Shown here: positions 1-9,144 of the stretch, piece by piece
How the letters are laid out: each line of letters opens with the position of its first letter
Position numbering within the stretch: the stretch's first letter is position 1
Origin: Terriglobales bacterium
Lineage (GTDB): Bacteria > Acidobacteriota > Terriglobia > Terriglobales > Acidobacteriaceae
Direction: 5' to 3'
Length of the DNA: 64,000 bases
Assembly: GCA_035764005.1 (NCBI GenBank)
Contig: DASTZZ010000019.1
Location: 62,001-126,000 of the forward strand
Notes under the pieces: model-generated
What the model was told of the DNA's origin: nothing
The model's input: only the letters and a program-made list of their open reading frames with translations
Database searches by the model: none
Made by a program: the position numbers and the translations under genes

Positions 1-1
1 T

Positions 2-49
2 CGTATGTTTCTCGAGTGGATGAACGCGCGCAAGCACGCCCATGTTTAG
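2..49 (+). CDS. C-terminal tail of an upstream gene (partial)
   Basis: Reading from base 2 gives an open frame of 15 codons ending in TAG at 47-49. The stop overlaps the ATG of the next gene at 42 by eight bases, the sort of overlap seen within operons. There are too few residues to assign a family, and the frame could be open by chance. Confidence 0.35.
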   Translation, partial: RMFLEWMNARKHAHV

Positions 50-800
50 AACGAGAATCGGCAAAGACATCGTCGTGGAGTTTCTTCCGCCTGCGCGTCG
101 ATCGCGAAAAGAAAAGGTCATCGTCTTGTGCGACGGCATGCCGTCGATTCCACGCAAGCAGGGCCTGGCGAACTTTCTCGCTGACAAGGGCTTTTGGGTG
201 TTCTATCCGCGCTATCGCGGAGCTTGGGAGAGCGGAGGACAGTTTCTGGCGCTCTCTCCCCATGAAGACATTCTGGATGTTATCGACGCTCTCAAGAAAC
301 CAATCTGCGAAGTCACGTTCGGCAAGCGATTTCGCGTGAATGCAGGCGAGATATTCGTGATCGGCGGCAGCTTTGGCGGAGCGGCTGCGATTCTATGCTC
401 GCTTGATCCGAGAGTGAAAAAAGTCGTCGCGAATTGTCCGGTCGTGGATTGGTCGATTCTTTCCCATTCGGAACGCGCGGAGACTTCCAATCCCAGTTAC
501 GTTGCGTACATTCAAGAAGCATTCGGCACCGCTTACAGACTCACCCAACGAAATTGGAACAAATTGCGATCGGGAACCTTTTACAATCCCGCCCATCACA
601 TTGAAGAGATTACGTCCACAAAAATACTGATCTTCCATGCCAAAGATGATCCATACGTCCCATACATTTCAGTGAAACGTTTTGCCGACAATACCAGCGT
701 GGCCCTAAAATCCTTCGCGCGAGGAGGACACATTGGAACTGAATACATCGTGCGGCGGCGCTGGCGACAGATCGAACGCTTCTTCAACAAGGAGGATTGA
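42..800 (+). CDS. alpha/beta hydrolase (S9/dienelactone hydrolase-like)
   Basis: A 252-residue cytoplasmic alpha/beta hydrolase without a signal peptide. The nucleophile elbow GGSFGG puts the catalytic serine at about residue 110. An acid follows in HAKDDPYVP (Asp202/203) and the histidine is in GGHIG (His230), giving a full Ser-Asp-His triad in the usual order. The DGMPSIP segment near residue 31 fits the oxyanion-loop region. The fold resembles S9 peptidase C-terminal domains and dienelactone hydrolases; the substrate cannot be told from sequence. The gene seems to be coupled to the one upstream, and its last 68 bases overlap the next gene. Confidence 0.8.
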   Translation: MFRTRIGKDIVVEFLPPARRSRKEKVIVLCDGMPSIPRKQGLANFLADKGFWVFYPRYRGAWESGGQFLALSPHEDILDVIDALKKPICEVTFGKRFRVNAGEIFVIGGSFGGAAAILCSLDPRVKKVVANCPVVDWSILSHSERAETSNPSYVAYIQEAFGTAYRLTQRNWNKLRSGTFYNPAHHIEEITSTKILIFHAKDDPYVPYISVKRFADNTSVALKSFARGGHIGTEYIVRRRWRQIERFFNKED

Positions 801-1938
801 AACAACTGCGAGCCTCTGCTCTCCGGCCGATCCTTTTAGAACCTGTTTCTGGACCGCCTTACTTCTTTTGCTGCCGCTCTTGTGCTTCGGTCAGCAGTCA
901 ACTCCGCCCAGCAACCTCCCTGCTCCGCAGGAAGGCGATTACATCGCCCACGACTTCCATTTTCGTTCCGGCGAAACTCTACAAGAACTGAGACTGCATT
1001 ACACGACCTTCGGCAAACCGCACCGCAACGCCAATGGTCTCGTCGACAATGCGGTGCTGATCCTGCATGGTACCGGAGGAAGTGGACACCAGTTCCTGGC
1101 GCCGCAATTCGCAGGCGTGCTGTTCGGGCCAGGACAACTGCTCGACGTGAATCGCTACTTCATCGTCCTTCCCGACAACGTCGGCCACGGAAAATCGAGC
1201 AAGCCGAGCGACGGTATGCACGCGCATTTTCCCCAATACGATTACGACGACATGATTGCCGCACAGCACGAGATGCTGGAAAAAGGCCTTGGCGTGAACC
1301 ATCTGCGTCTCGTAATGGGAACATCGATGGGCTGCATGCATTCGTGGGTGTGGGGAGAGACATATCCGGACTTTATGGATGCACTCATGCCGCTTGCGTG
1401 CCAACCAGTGCAGATCGCCGGCCGCAATCGCATCTGGCGCAAGATGGTGATCGACGGCATCCGCAACGATCCGGATTGGAAGAATGGCGACTACACGACC
1501 GAACCTCGCGCGGCTCTGGAGATCGCAACCGACTTCCTGCTGATCGCCGGCAGCGCACCGCTGCCAATGCAGATCCAGTACCCCACGCGCGATGCCGCGG
1601 ACCAGTACTTGGAAAACTATCGCAAGCGCGTCACACACACGCTCGATGCAAACGACCTCCTCTACGCGGTGAACTCTTCGCGCAACTACGATCCATCGCC
1701 CAATCTTGAGAAGATCACGGTCCCAGTGATGTACATTAACTCCGCCGACGATTTCATCAATCCTCCCGAATTAGGAATCGCACAGCGCGAGATCAAGCGC
1801 GTCAAGCGCGGGCACTTTGTCCTTATTCCCGCCTCGGCTCAGACTCACGGACATGGGACTCATACCTGGGCGATCTTCTGGCAGCAGTACCTGAAGCAAT
1901 TATTGGAGGAATCGGCGCCACCCGCCGGAGCTCCTTAA
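733..1938 (+). CDS. secreted alpha/beta hydrolase, homoserine acetyltransferase (MetX)-like
   Basis: A protein of up to 401 residues. The hydrolase core begins around residue 68, after a hydrophobic export segment at about 38-53 (FWTALLLLLPLLCFG). The nucleophile is Ser198 in GTSMG, the acid Asp339/340 in NSADDFINP, and the base lies in the HGHGTHTW cluster (372-377). The LHGTGGSGHQF oxyanion region and the overall layout match the MetX/COG2021 branch. A signal peptide is unusual for a biosynthetic acyltransferase, so an exported esterase or hydrolase is more likely than methionine synthesis. The TTG start is chosen because a GAGGAGG Shine-Dalgarno lies five bases upstream at 721-727. That implies a 68-base overlap with the preceding gene. 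Confidence 0.75.
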   Translation: MELNTSCGGAGDRSNASSTRRIETTASLCSPADPFRTCFWTALLLLLPLLCFGQQSTPPSNLPAPQEGDYIAHDFHFRSGETLQELRLHYTTFGKPHRNANGLVDNAVLILHGTGGSGHQFLAPQFAGVLFGPGQLLDVNRYFIVLPDNVGHGKSSKPSDGMHAHFPQYDYDDMIAAQHEMLEKGLGVNHLRLVMGTSMGCMHSWVWGETYPDFMDALMPLACQPVQIAGRNRIWRKMVIDGIRNDPDWKNGDYTTEPRAALEIATDFLLIAGSAPLPMQIQYPTRDAADQYLENYRKRVTHTLDANDLLYAVNSSRNYDPSPNLEKITVPVMYINSADDFINPPELGIAQREIKRVKRGHFVLIPASAQTHGHGTHTWAIFWQQYLKQLLEESAPPAGAP

Positions 1939-2009
1939 CGAGTGGCGAAAGAGAAGTTCGAAGCTGATACATTTATTTGCGCTTTCCATTCATCTCTTGA
2001 GGCGATTCC

Positions 2010-3302
2010 ATGAAGCGGATCGGCTTTGTGCTGCGCTCGTCTGTCCTGTTATGGCTTGTTCCTGCCCTCTATTCTCAAACCATTGTGCGTTGCAGCAAGC
2101 TGCTGGACGTACGCCAAGGGAAATACATCGACAACGCCGTGGTCACGATCGAGAACGACCGCATTGCGGATGTCGGGACAGCAGGGCGAACGGACGTTGC
2201 CGGCAGAGCGCGCGTCCTTGACGTTCATGGTGCCTGCCTGCCCGGGCTCATCGATGTCCACGTGCACCTCACCTCCGATCCTGAGGAGGGAGGCTTTGGC
2301 TATTCCGAGCTGGGCATTTCCATTCCGCGCCAGGCAATCTTCGGCGCAAAGAATGCGCGCAGAACCCTGATGTCTGGATTCACGAGCGTGCGCAACGTAG
2401 GAGCGGATGGATTCACCGATGTCGCGTTGCGTGACGGCATTAACGCAGGCGACGTGCCCGGACCGCGAATGCAAGTGTCTGGCCCGGCGCTGACCATCAC
2501 CGGCGGACACGGCGATGACAATCTGCTGCCCTGGGAGTTTCATCATTACGGAGACGGCGTGGCCAACGGTCCGTGGGCAGCCCGGGAAAAAGTTCGCGAA
2601 AACGTGAAGTATGGAGCTGACGTAATCAAGGTACTTGCCTCCGGCGGGGTTCTCTCCAAAGGCGATCTGCCGGGTGCGCCGCAGTTTACGCTCGAAGAAC
2701 TGCGAGCCATCACTGAAGAAGCTCACAAGCTCGGAAGAAAAGTAGCGGCTCACGCGCACGGAACACAGTCGATCAAAGATTCCATTCTCGCCGGCATCGA
2801 CAGCATCGAACACTGCAGCCTCATTGACGATGAAGGCATCGCTCTTGCCAAGCAGCACCACACTTACCTCGACTTCGACATCTACAACGACGACTACATC
2901 CTTTCCGAAGGCGCAAAGCACGGCATGCTGCCGGAATCAATCGCGAAGGAACGCCAGGTCGGACGAACGCAACGCGAGAACTTTCGAAAGGCCTTTCAGG
3001 CGGGAGCGCTGATGGGATTTGCAACGGACGCAGGGGTCTATCCCCACGGAGACAACTGGAAGCAGTTTCCCAAAATGGTCGAATGGGGAATGAAACCGAT
3101 CGATGCAATTCGTGCCGCGACTGTTAATGGAGCGGACATAATGGGCTGGTCCGATCGAGTGGGCTCAATCGAGAAAGGCTTCTACGCCGACATCATCGGG
3201 ATCGATGGCGACCCGATTGCCGACATCAGTGCTATGGGACGCGTGAAGATGGTGATCAAAGGCGGCGAGGTCGTTCGCAATGACTTCGGTTCGCGACAAT
3301 AA
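2010..3302 (+). CDS. secreted amidohydrolase family protein (imidazolonepropionase/prolidase-like)
   Basis: A 430-residue metal-dependent amidohydrolase (COG1228 type) with an N-terminal export signal (residues 1-22, ending YSQ). Metal and catalytic residues are all visible: HVH at 84-86, Lys207 in DVIKVLASGG, the HAHG pair at 248/250, His268 in SIEHCS and Asp340 in FATDAG. This is the complete binuclear set of the urease-like superfamily. Relatives hydrolyse imidazolonepropionate, Xaa-Pro dipeptides or organophosphates, so the substrate is open. Periplasmic location argues for peptide or xenobiotic scavenging rather than histidine breakdown. The ATG at 2010 follows a GAGGCG element. The gene stands apart from its neighbours. 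Confidence 0.85.
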   Translation: MKRIGFVLRSSVLLWLVPALYSQTIVRCSKLLDVRQGKYIDNAVVTIENDRIADVGTAGRTDVAGRARVLDVHGACLPGLIDVHVHLTSDPEEGGFGYSELGISIPRQAIFGAKNARRTLMSGFTSVRNVGADGFTDVALRDGINAGDVPGPRMQVSGPALTITGGHGDDNLLPWEFHHYGDGVANGPWAAREKVRENVKYGADVIKVLASGGVLSKGDLPGAPQFTLEELRAITEEAHKLGRKVAAHAHGTQSIKDSILAGIDSIEHCSLIDDEGIALAKQHHTYLDFDIYNDDYILSEGAKHGMLPESIAKERQVGRTQRENFRKAFQAGALMGFATDAGVYPHGDNWKQFPKMVEWGMKPIDAIRAATVNGADIMGWSDRVGSIEKGFYADIIGIDGDPIADISAMGRVKMVIKGGEVVRNDFGSRQ

Positions 3303-3314
3303 GCCCAAGAAGAG

Positions 3315-3406
3315 CGAACACGAAGGTCGCGAAGACAAAACAGGAGGTCACGGACAAATCACTCTTTGTGACCTCTTATATCGCCTTCGTGACCTTCGTG
3401 TTCGCC
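3315..3406. repeat. nested palindromic repeat (GAAGGTCRCGAAG family)
   Basis: Outer arms 3315-3335 and 3386-3406 are 21-base inverted repeats with one mismatch (core ACGAAGGTC/GACCTTCGT). Inner arms 3345-3352 (GAGGTCAC) and 3369-3376 (GTGACCTC) pair perfectly. Together they form a nested hairpin just after the amidohydrolase stop. It could act as a transcription terminator, but there is no T-tract. It looks like a dispersed intergenic repeat of the kind that yields spurious HEGHEGH-type frames. Confidence 0.75.
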
Positions 3407-3424
3407 TCTCCCGGGGGTGGCCCC

Positions 3425-3461
3425 TTGACAGCCTATACATAGACAGCCTATACATCGTCCA
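3425..3461 (+). promoter_or_regulatory. promoter with 14-bp tandem repeat, likely leaderless start for padR
   Basis: TTGACA at 3425-3430 and TATACA at 3449-3454 are 18 bases apart. The expected transcription start, seven bases after the -10, is the A of the padR ATG at 3461. No Shine-Dalgarno precedes that ATG, so the messenger is probably leaderless. The 14-mer GACAGCCTATACAT occurs twice, at 3427-3440 and 3442-3455 (period 15), spanning the core promoter. This would suit autorepression by PadR. Confidence 0.6.
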
Positions 3462-3790
3462 TGGCGAATAAGCCCGATCTTCTCCCCGGCACGCTCGACA
3501 TGCTCATTCTCAAAACTCTCACCCGTGCACCGCTGCACGGCTATGGCATTGCGCAGGCGATTAAACAGCTTTCCGATGAGGTGCTCACGGTTGAGGAGGG
3601 CTCTCTTTACCCCGCGCTGCAGCGACTGCTGCTGCAAGGCTGGGTGAAAGCCGAATGGAAGATGACGGAAACGAACCGTCGCGCTCGCTATTACACGCTC
3701 ACAAGCTCTGGGCGGAAGCAGTTGGGAGTTGAGCTCTCTGAATTTCAGCAGATGATCGCCGCGATCACTCGCGTGTTGCAGAACGCATAG
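3461..3790 (+). CDS. PadR family transcriptional regulator
   Basis: A 109-residue winged-helix regulator. It shows the family hallmarks in order: PGTLDMLILKTL helix, PLHGYGIAQAI, the EEGSLYPALQRL recognition region and the NRRARYYTLT wing. It has no large C-terminal ligand domain, so it is the short PadR-s2 form common in this phylum. It lies eight bases before an ADOP permease and is almost certainly co-transcribed with it. In such pairs PadR is thought to control the permease genes. The start has no ribosome binding site and coincides with the predicted transcription start. Confidence 0.92.
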   Translation: MANKPDLLPGTLDMLILKTLTRAPLHGYGIAQAIKQLSDEVLTVEEGSLYPALQRLLLQGWVKAEWKMTETNRRARYYTLTSSGRKQLGVELSEFQQMIAAITRVLQNA

Positions 3791-3798
3791 GAGCCGTT

Positions 3799-6444
3799 GT
3801 GACCGCCCTTTTTCGTCTTTTCCGCAAGCTCCGGTTCTTCATCTCGCGCGAGCGGTTTGAGCGCGAACTAACCGAAGAAATGGCTTTCCATTGCGAACAA
3901 CAGGAAGAGCAGCTTCGATCGGCGGGAGTAGGTCCCGACTCAGCGCGTTACGCCGCGACTCTTCAATTCGGGAATTCAGTGCGTCTCAGAGAACGCAGTC
4001 ATGAAGTAATTGAGTTTCAATTTGAGACTGCGCTGCAGGATCTCAAGTATTCGCTACGGCAGTTACGGAAAAACCCGGCGTTCGCAATCACGGCCATTCT
4101 GGTGTTGTCTCTCGGCATCGGGGCGACAGTCTCAATCTTCGCGTTTGTCGATGCCGTCCTCATTCGCCCCCTGCCGTATCACGATCCAAACCGTCTGGCC
4201 GATGTGACCGAAAGCATCGCCATGATTCCTCGCGCGGATCTTTCCTATCTCGATTATCTGGATTGGAAGCGTCTGAACAGCGTCTTCAGCTCTTTGGACG
4301 TCTATGACGGAACCGGCTACTTACTGCGAACTGACACCGGAGCGGAGCCCGTCCTTGGCACCAGAGTGAGCGATGGTTTCTTCCGCACCATCGGCGTCAC
4401 TCCCATTTTGGGACGCGATTTCTATGCCGGAGAAGACCTCCCCGCAGCGCCTCACACCGTGATTCTGAGCTATGGAACCTGGCAAAGCCGTTTTGGCGGC
4501 AAAAAAGACGTGGTCGGTCAAACGGTTTCTCTCAGCGGTGTCGATTATGTGATTGTTGGAGTTCTGCCTCGCGATTTCCAGTTTCCACCTCGCGGTGGCA
4601 CTGCATTCTGGACCACGCTGCACGCTGCGGATTCGTGCAGCACGCGTCGTAGCTGCCATAACATGAACGGCATCGGACGGCTGAAAGACGGCGTTTCCTT
4701 CCAAACGGCGCTTGCAGAAATGAAGGTGATTGCCGCTCAGTTGGAGAAGCAGTATCCAGATTCCAATCGCGGCCAAGGTGCGACAGTTCTTCCCTTCTCG
4801 GAAGTTGTGGTGGGAAAGGTGCGTCCTATCCTGCTGGCGTTGCTGTCAGCCGCGGGGCTGCTTCTGCTCATTGCTTGCGTTAATATCGCCAGCTTACTGC
4901 TCGTCCGCTCCGAGAGCCGCCAGCGCGAAATTGCTGTGCGCGGCGCGCTCGGAGCATCGCGTTCTCGGCTGATGAGGCAGTTTATCGTCGAAGCTTCCGT
5001 GTTGGTCTGCATGGGAAGTCTCACAGGACTATTGTTCGCCTATGCCGCCACGCAAGGGCTGGTGAAGTTGATTCCACCACAAGTTGCGATGAACATGCCG
5101 CAACTGAAAGCGCTTGGGTTGCACTCGCACGCGATCGTCTTTGTGGCGGCGGTGGCCGCGTTGTGCGTGCTGTTGTTCTCCGTCACTCCACTTGTGCGCC
5201 TCCCTCTGTCGGAAATCAGGAACGGGCTTAACGAAGCAGGCCGCGCGTCCGCCGGACTGGCGTGGCGGCGTCTGGGATCGAATTTGGTTGTTGTCGAGTT
5301 GGCACTCGCGATGGTGTTACTGACCGGCGCAGGCCTTCTGGGCAAGAGCCTATATCGCTTGCTGCACGTTGATCTGGGATTCGAGCCCGATCATCTCGCG
5401 ACCGTAACCGTGGCTGGTGATGATGTGAAGTACTCAAAAGACGAGCAGTCGATTGCGCTCGGCCGCGAGATTCTTCGCCGCGTGTCCGCTCTTCCCGGCG
5501 TGGAGTCTGCTGCGCTGGCGACACGACCTCCGGTGAGCTTCAATGGAAACACTACGTGGATTCGGATTCTAGGACACCCCTATAACGGCGAGCACAACGA
5601 AGTGAATTTGCGACACGTAAGCGGCGACTTCTTCACCACGCTTAGGGCGAAATTGCTCGCCGGGCGCTACTTCGACGATTCTGAAGATGAGTCCAAACCA
5701 AATGTCGTCATTATCAACCACGCGTTAGCAGAGAAATACTTCCCCGGAGAGGACCCAATCGGGAAAAAGATTGGGGACACTTCGCTTTCACCGAAATCCT
5801 TACAGGAAGTGATTGGCGTTGTTGACGACGTCCGTGATGGACCGCTCGATGCGGAAATATGGCCGGCGGTTTATGTTCCTTTCAATCAAGCCCCTGACGA
5901 TTACTTCACCGTCCTTGCCCGCACCGCTGGAGATGAACACAGTCTGCTGCCCGAGATGAGCGCGGCCATTCGTCGCGTCGATCCCGGTCTCGGCATTCTC
6001 GATCAGATCTCAATGATGGACCGGATCAATTCGTCGGAGTCTGCATATCTGCATCGTTCGTCGACCTGGGTGATTGCGGGCTTTGCCGGCTTGGCACTGC
6101 TATTGGGTGTCGTAGGGCTCTATGGCGTAATCGCCTATTCGGTGAGCCGCAGAACGCGCGAGATCGGCATCCGCATGGCCTTGGGTGCGGAACGCGTGGC
6201 TGTATACCGCATGGTTTTACAGGAAGCAGGTGGGCTTACATTTTGGGGAATCGCTGCCGGATTGGCCTTTTCCGCCTTTGCAGCCTCTCTAATGCGCAAG
6301 CTACTGTTCGGAGTCAGCTCGTGGGACTTGACCACGCTTTTGTCTGTCGCGCTGGTACTTGGGGTAGCTGCCATGCTGGCCAGCTTTCTTCCGGCCCACC
6401 GCGCAGCATCGGTAAATCCGACAGAAGCATTGCGAACAGAATGA
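3799..6444 (+). CDS. ADOP-type ABC transporter permease (MacB/FtsX, duplicated)
   Basis: An 881-residue inner-membrane protein. Residues 1-90 are a soluble helical prefix (FERELTEEMAFH...) typical of ADOPs. The first transmembrane helix is at about 95-122, then a MacB-type periplasmic domain, FtsX helices near 345-430 and 448-470, a second helix-plus-periplasmic unit from about 495, and a final FtsX domain from about 755 with the signature TREIGIRMALGA. The duplicated permease in one chain, without its own ATPase, defines acidobacterial duplicated orphan permeases. Its substrate is unknown; MacB relatives move lipoproteins, peptides or antibiotics by mechanotransmission. GTG start with AGGAG five bases upstream. 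Confidence 0.92.
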   Translation: MTALFRLFRKLRFFISRERFERELTEEMAFHCEQQEEQLRSAGVGPDSARYAATLQFGNSVRLRERSHEVIEFQFETALQDLKYSLRQLRKNPAFAITAILVLSLGIGATVSIFAFVDAVLIRPLPYHDPNRLADVTESIAMIPRADLSYLDYLDWKRLNSVFSSLDVYDGTGYLLRTDTGAEPVLGTRVSDGFFRTIGVTPILGRDFYAGEDLPAAPHTVILSYGTWQSRFGGKKDVVGQTVSLSGVDYVIVGVLPRDFQFPPRGGTAFWTTLHAADSCSTRRSCHNMNGIGRLKDGVSFQTALAEMKVIAAQLEKQYPDSNRGQGATVLPFSEVVVGKVRPILLALLSAAGLLLLIACVNIASLLLVRSESRQREIAVRGALGASRSRLMRQFIVEASVLVCMGSLTGLLFAYAATQGLVKLIPPQVAMNMPQLKALGLHSHAIVFVAAVAALCVLLFSVTPLVRLPLSEIRNGLNEAGRASAGLAWRRLGSNLVVVELALAMVLLTGAGLLGKSLYRLLHVDLGFEPDHLATVTVAGDDVKYSKDEQSIALGREILRRVSALPGVESAALATRPPVSFNGNTTWIRILGHPYNGEHNEVNLRHVSGDFFTTLRAKLLAGRYFDDSEDESKPNVVIINHALAEKYFPGEDPIGKKIGDTSLSPKSLQEVIGVVDDVRDGPLDAEIWPAVYVPFNQAPDDYFTVLARTAGDEHSLLPEMSAAIRRVDPGLGILDQISMMDRINSSESAYLHRSSTWVIAGFAGLALLLGVVGLYGVIAYSVSRRTREIGIRMALGAERVAVYRMVLQEAGGLTFWGIAAGLAFSAFAASLMRKLLFGVSSWDLTTLLSVALVLGVAAMLASFLPAHRAASVNPTEALRTE

Positions 6445-6477
6445 CGCGGTCGGTGTGATCAGAGGGAGAGGAGTTCT

Positions 6478-9144
6478 ATGGACGCGGTTCTTCGGCTCGG
6501 TAGAAAGATCTGGAGCTTTTTTCATCGCGAACAATTCCAGCACGATCTTGCCGAGGAGGTAGATTTTCACCGCGAACAGCTCGAGGCGCAGCTTCGCACG
6601 AATGGCATGTCGGCGCAGGCTGCACAGGCAAGAGCTGCCCGCCAATTCGGCAACGAACTGCGCGTCAGAGAAAACAGTATCGAGCGCGTAGAATTCCGTT
6701 TCGAAACTACCGTTCAGGACATTCGATACGGAATTCGTCAACTGCGGAAGAATCCGGGCTTTGCTGCCACGGCCATCCTCATTCTTGGCCTCGGGATCGG
6801 CGCTACTACGGCGATTTTCAGCGCAGTAAATCCGATTCTCTTCAAATCACTGCCATATCCCCACCCCGACCGCATCATGTCCGTCTTCGAAACGAAGGAC
6901 GGCGGATCGCGTTTGCCGAGCTTTGCCACCTTTCGGGGAATAGCGGAGCGAAGCCAATCGTTCGAAGCCATGGCGGTGACGAAGGTCTGGCGACCCGCAA
7001 TGGTAGGAGTTGGTGAACCAGAGTTCTTCTGGGGACAGCGCGTCAGCGTCGGCTACTTTCGCTCGCTGGGTGTCGTTCCGGCATTGGGCCGCGATTTTCA
7101 GCCGCAGGATGATCAGTTCCATGGGCCGAATGTCCTGACCATCAGCGATCGTCTGTGGCGTCGCCGTTTTTCGGCGGATCCACACATTATCGGACGCGCG
7201 ATCACACTGGAGACAAGCCGGGGGTTTGACGCCACCAGCAGCTACACGGTCATTGGCGTAATGCCTCCAGGATTCGAGAATGTCCTCTCTCCCAATGCGG
7301 AAGTCTGGGCGCCGTTGCAGTACAACGCTTCACTTCCCCTGGGCGGTCCGGAATGGGGACATCACCTGACTATGATTGCTCGGCTGAAGCCCGGAGTCGG
7401 CGAGCAACAAGCTACGAGTGAACTCGATGCGTTACTGCCTCCATTCGGCAATGCACATGCCAAAGGCTTTGACACAGCAGGGGGAATCCCTGCTGGCGTG
7501 ATTCTGACTTCTCTGCACGACAACCTAACTGCCGGCGTGAAACCGGCATTGCTCGCGATTCTCGGGGCGGTAGTACTCGTGCTGCTGATTGCCTGTGTAA
7601 ATGTGACTAATCTTCTTCTCGCTCGCGCTGCTCAGCGCCGTGGAGAGTTTGCGATGCGGGCGGCGCTGGGCGCTGCGCAAAAGCGACTCATCCGTCAGTT
7701 GATCACGGAGAGCCTTTTGCTGGCGGTATTCGGTGGATTATTGGGAATCGCTATTGCCGAAATGGGAGTTCGAGCTTTAGTGGCTTTGAGTCCACCGGGA
7801 TTGCCGAGGGTTGATGCCATTCGCGTCGATACTGCCGTACTGATCTTTGCGTTCATTGTCACCACCTGCATAGGAGTAATCGTTGGACTGTTTCCGGCAA
7901 TTCAATCGGCGCGCAGCGATCCACAAGCAAGCCTGAAGCAGAGTGCACGTCAAACGGCAGCCGGCCATCAACTCGTGCGCCGTTCGCTGGTCGTCTCGGA
8001 AGTCGCGTTGGCGCTTGTTCTCCTCTGCAGCGCGGGATTGCTTTTGCGAAGTCTGCAGCGCTTGTTCTCAGTGGATCCGGGATTTGACGCGTCGCACTTG
8101 CTGACGATGGAAGTACAGGAATCGGGCAGTCGCTATGTCAAGGACAACGATCGTGCTCGCCTGTTCGACGAGGCGCGAGAAGCCGTGCGCCACATTCCCG
8201 GAGTGGAATCGGCGGCATTCGTCAACCAGTTACCCTTGAGCGGTGATTACGAAGTGTACGGAATCGAGTATGAAGCTTTCCCTCGCCAGGATGATGCTGC
8301 CTTCCGGTACGCAATGAGCCCCGATTATTTCCAGACTATGCGAATTCCACTTCGTCGCGGCCGTTTTCTGAATGAGCGAGATCGCACGACTGCTCCCGTT
8401 CCCGTGCTGATAAGCGAGTCGCTGGCCAAACGCCGATTCCACGGTCTGGATCCGATCGGGCAACGCGTGCGCATGGGTCCCGATATGGGACGCGCAGACG
8501 CGCCATGGGCGGAAATCGTCGGAGTCGTGGGCGACGTGAAGCAGTTGTCGCTGGCAGTGGGAGAAGCAGATGCGTTCTATACGACGCATTGGGCGTGGGT
8601 GGACAACGTACAAAGCCTCGTCGTGCGCGCAAAAGGCGACCCAACGGCGCTGGTGCCTGCGGTCCGAAACGCAATCTGGTCCATCGACAAAGATGTGCCG
8701 CTTCCTCGCATCGCCACGATGGAGAGTCTGGTTTCGGCTACCGAAGCGCAACGTCGCTTTGCTCTCATCCTTTTTGAAGTATTTGCATTGGTAGCGTTGC
8801 TTCTCGCTGCGACTGGAATTTACGGAGTTCTGTCGGGAACCGTCAACGAACGCACGCGAGAGATCGGCGTGCGCGCTGCGCTTGGTGCGACGCGCGGCGA
8901 TATTCTCAACCTGATCGTCCGACAGGGAATGATGCTTACCATCGCAGGCGTCGCGACCGGTTTTCTCGGAGCCGTCGCTGCGAGCTATGCGCTGGTCACC
9001 CTGCTGTGGGGAATCTCTCATCTCGATCCGATCACTTACGGCGCCGTAATCGCGGTGCTGTTAACGATTTCAGCCATAGCTTGCTGCATTCCAGCGTGGA
9101 GGGCAGCCCAGGTGGATCCGGCGATCACGCTAAGAGCTGAGTGA
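6478..9144 (+). CDS. ADOP-type ABC transporter permease (MacB/FtsX, duplicated)
   Basis: An 888-residue paralogue of the preceding permease with the same plan. It has a helical prefix (FQHDLAEEVDFHREQ), a transmembrane helix near residue 95, a MacB-like periplasmic domain, an FtsX unit ending in a REFAMRAALGAAQKRL-type loop, and a second copy ending in TREIGVRAALGATRGDI. The ATG follows GGGAGAGGAG. The gap after the upstream permease is 33 bases, so padR and both permeases form one transcription unit. No ATP-binding subunit lies nearby, in line with the orphan label. The tandem arrangement could give a heterodimer, but that is inference. Confidence 0.92.
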   Translation: MDAVLRLGRKIWSFFHREQFQHDLAEEVDFHREQLEAQLRTNGMSAQAAQARAARQFGNELRVRENSIERVEFRFETTVQDIRYGIRQLRKNPGFAATAILILGLGIGATTAIFSAVNPILFKSLPYPHPDRIMSVFETKDGGSRLPSFATFRGIAERSQSFEAMAVTKVWRPAMVGVGEPEFFWGQRVSVGYFRSLGVVPALGRDFQPQDDQFHGPNVLTISDRLWRRRFSADPHIIGRAITLETSRGFDATSSYTVIGVMPPGFENVLSPNAEVWAPLQYNASLPLGGPEWGHHLTMIARLKPGVGEQQATSELDALLPPFGNAHAKGFDTAGGIPAGVILTSLHDNLTAGVKPALLAILGAVVLVLLIACVNVTNLLLARAAQRRGEFAMRAALGAAQKRLIRQLITESLLLAVFGGLLGIAIAEMGVRALVALSPPGLPRVDAIRVDTAVLIFAFIVTTCIGVIVGLFPAIQSARSDPQASLKQSARQTAAGHQLVRRSLVVSEVALALVLLCSAGLLLRSLQRLFSVDPGFDASHLLTMEVQESGSRYVKDNDRARLFDEAREAVRHIPGVESAAFVNQLPLSGDYEVYGIEYEAFPRQDDAAFRYAMSPDYFQTMRIPLRRGRFLNERDRTTAPVPVLISESLAKRRFHGLDPIGQRVRMGPDMGRADAPWAEIVGVVGDVKQLSLAVGEADAFYTTHWAWVDNVQSLVVRAKGDPTALVPAVRNAIWSIDKDVPLPRIATMESLVSATEAQRRFALILFEVFALVALLLAATGIYGVLSGTVNERTREIGVRAALGATRGDILNLIVRQGMMLTIAGVATGFLGAVAASYALVTLLWGISHLDPITYGAVIAVLLTISAIACCIPAWRAAQVDPAITLRAE

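Noticed and set aside
979-1638. 219-residue minus-strand frame inside the MetX-like hydrolase
   Set aside because: Lies wholly antisense to a gene with an intact catalytic triad; the composition is that of a shadow frame.
2049-2921. 290-residue minus-strand frame
   Set aside because: Antisense to the amidohydrolase, whose metal-binding motifs are all in the plus frame.
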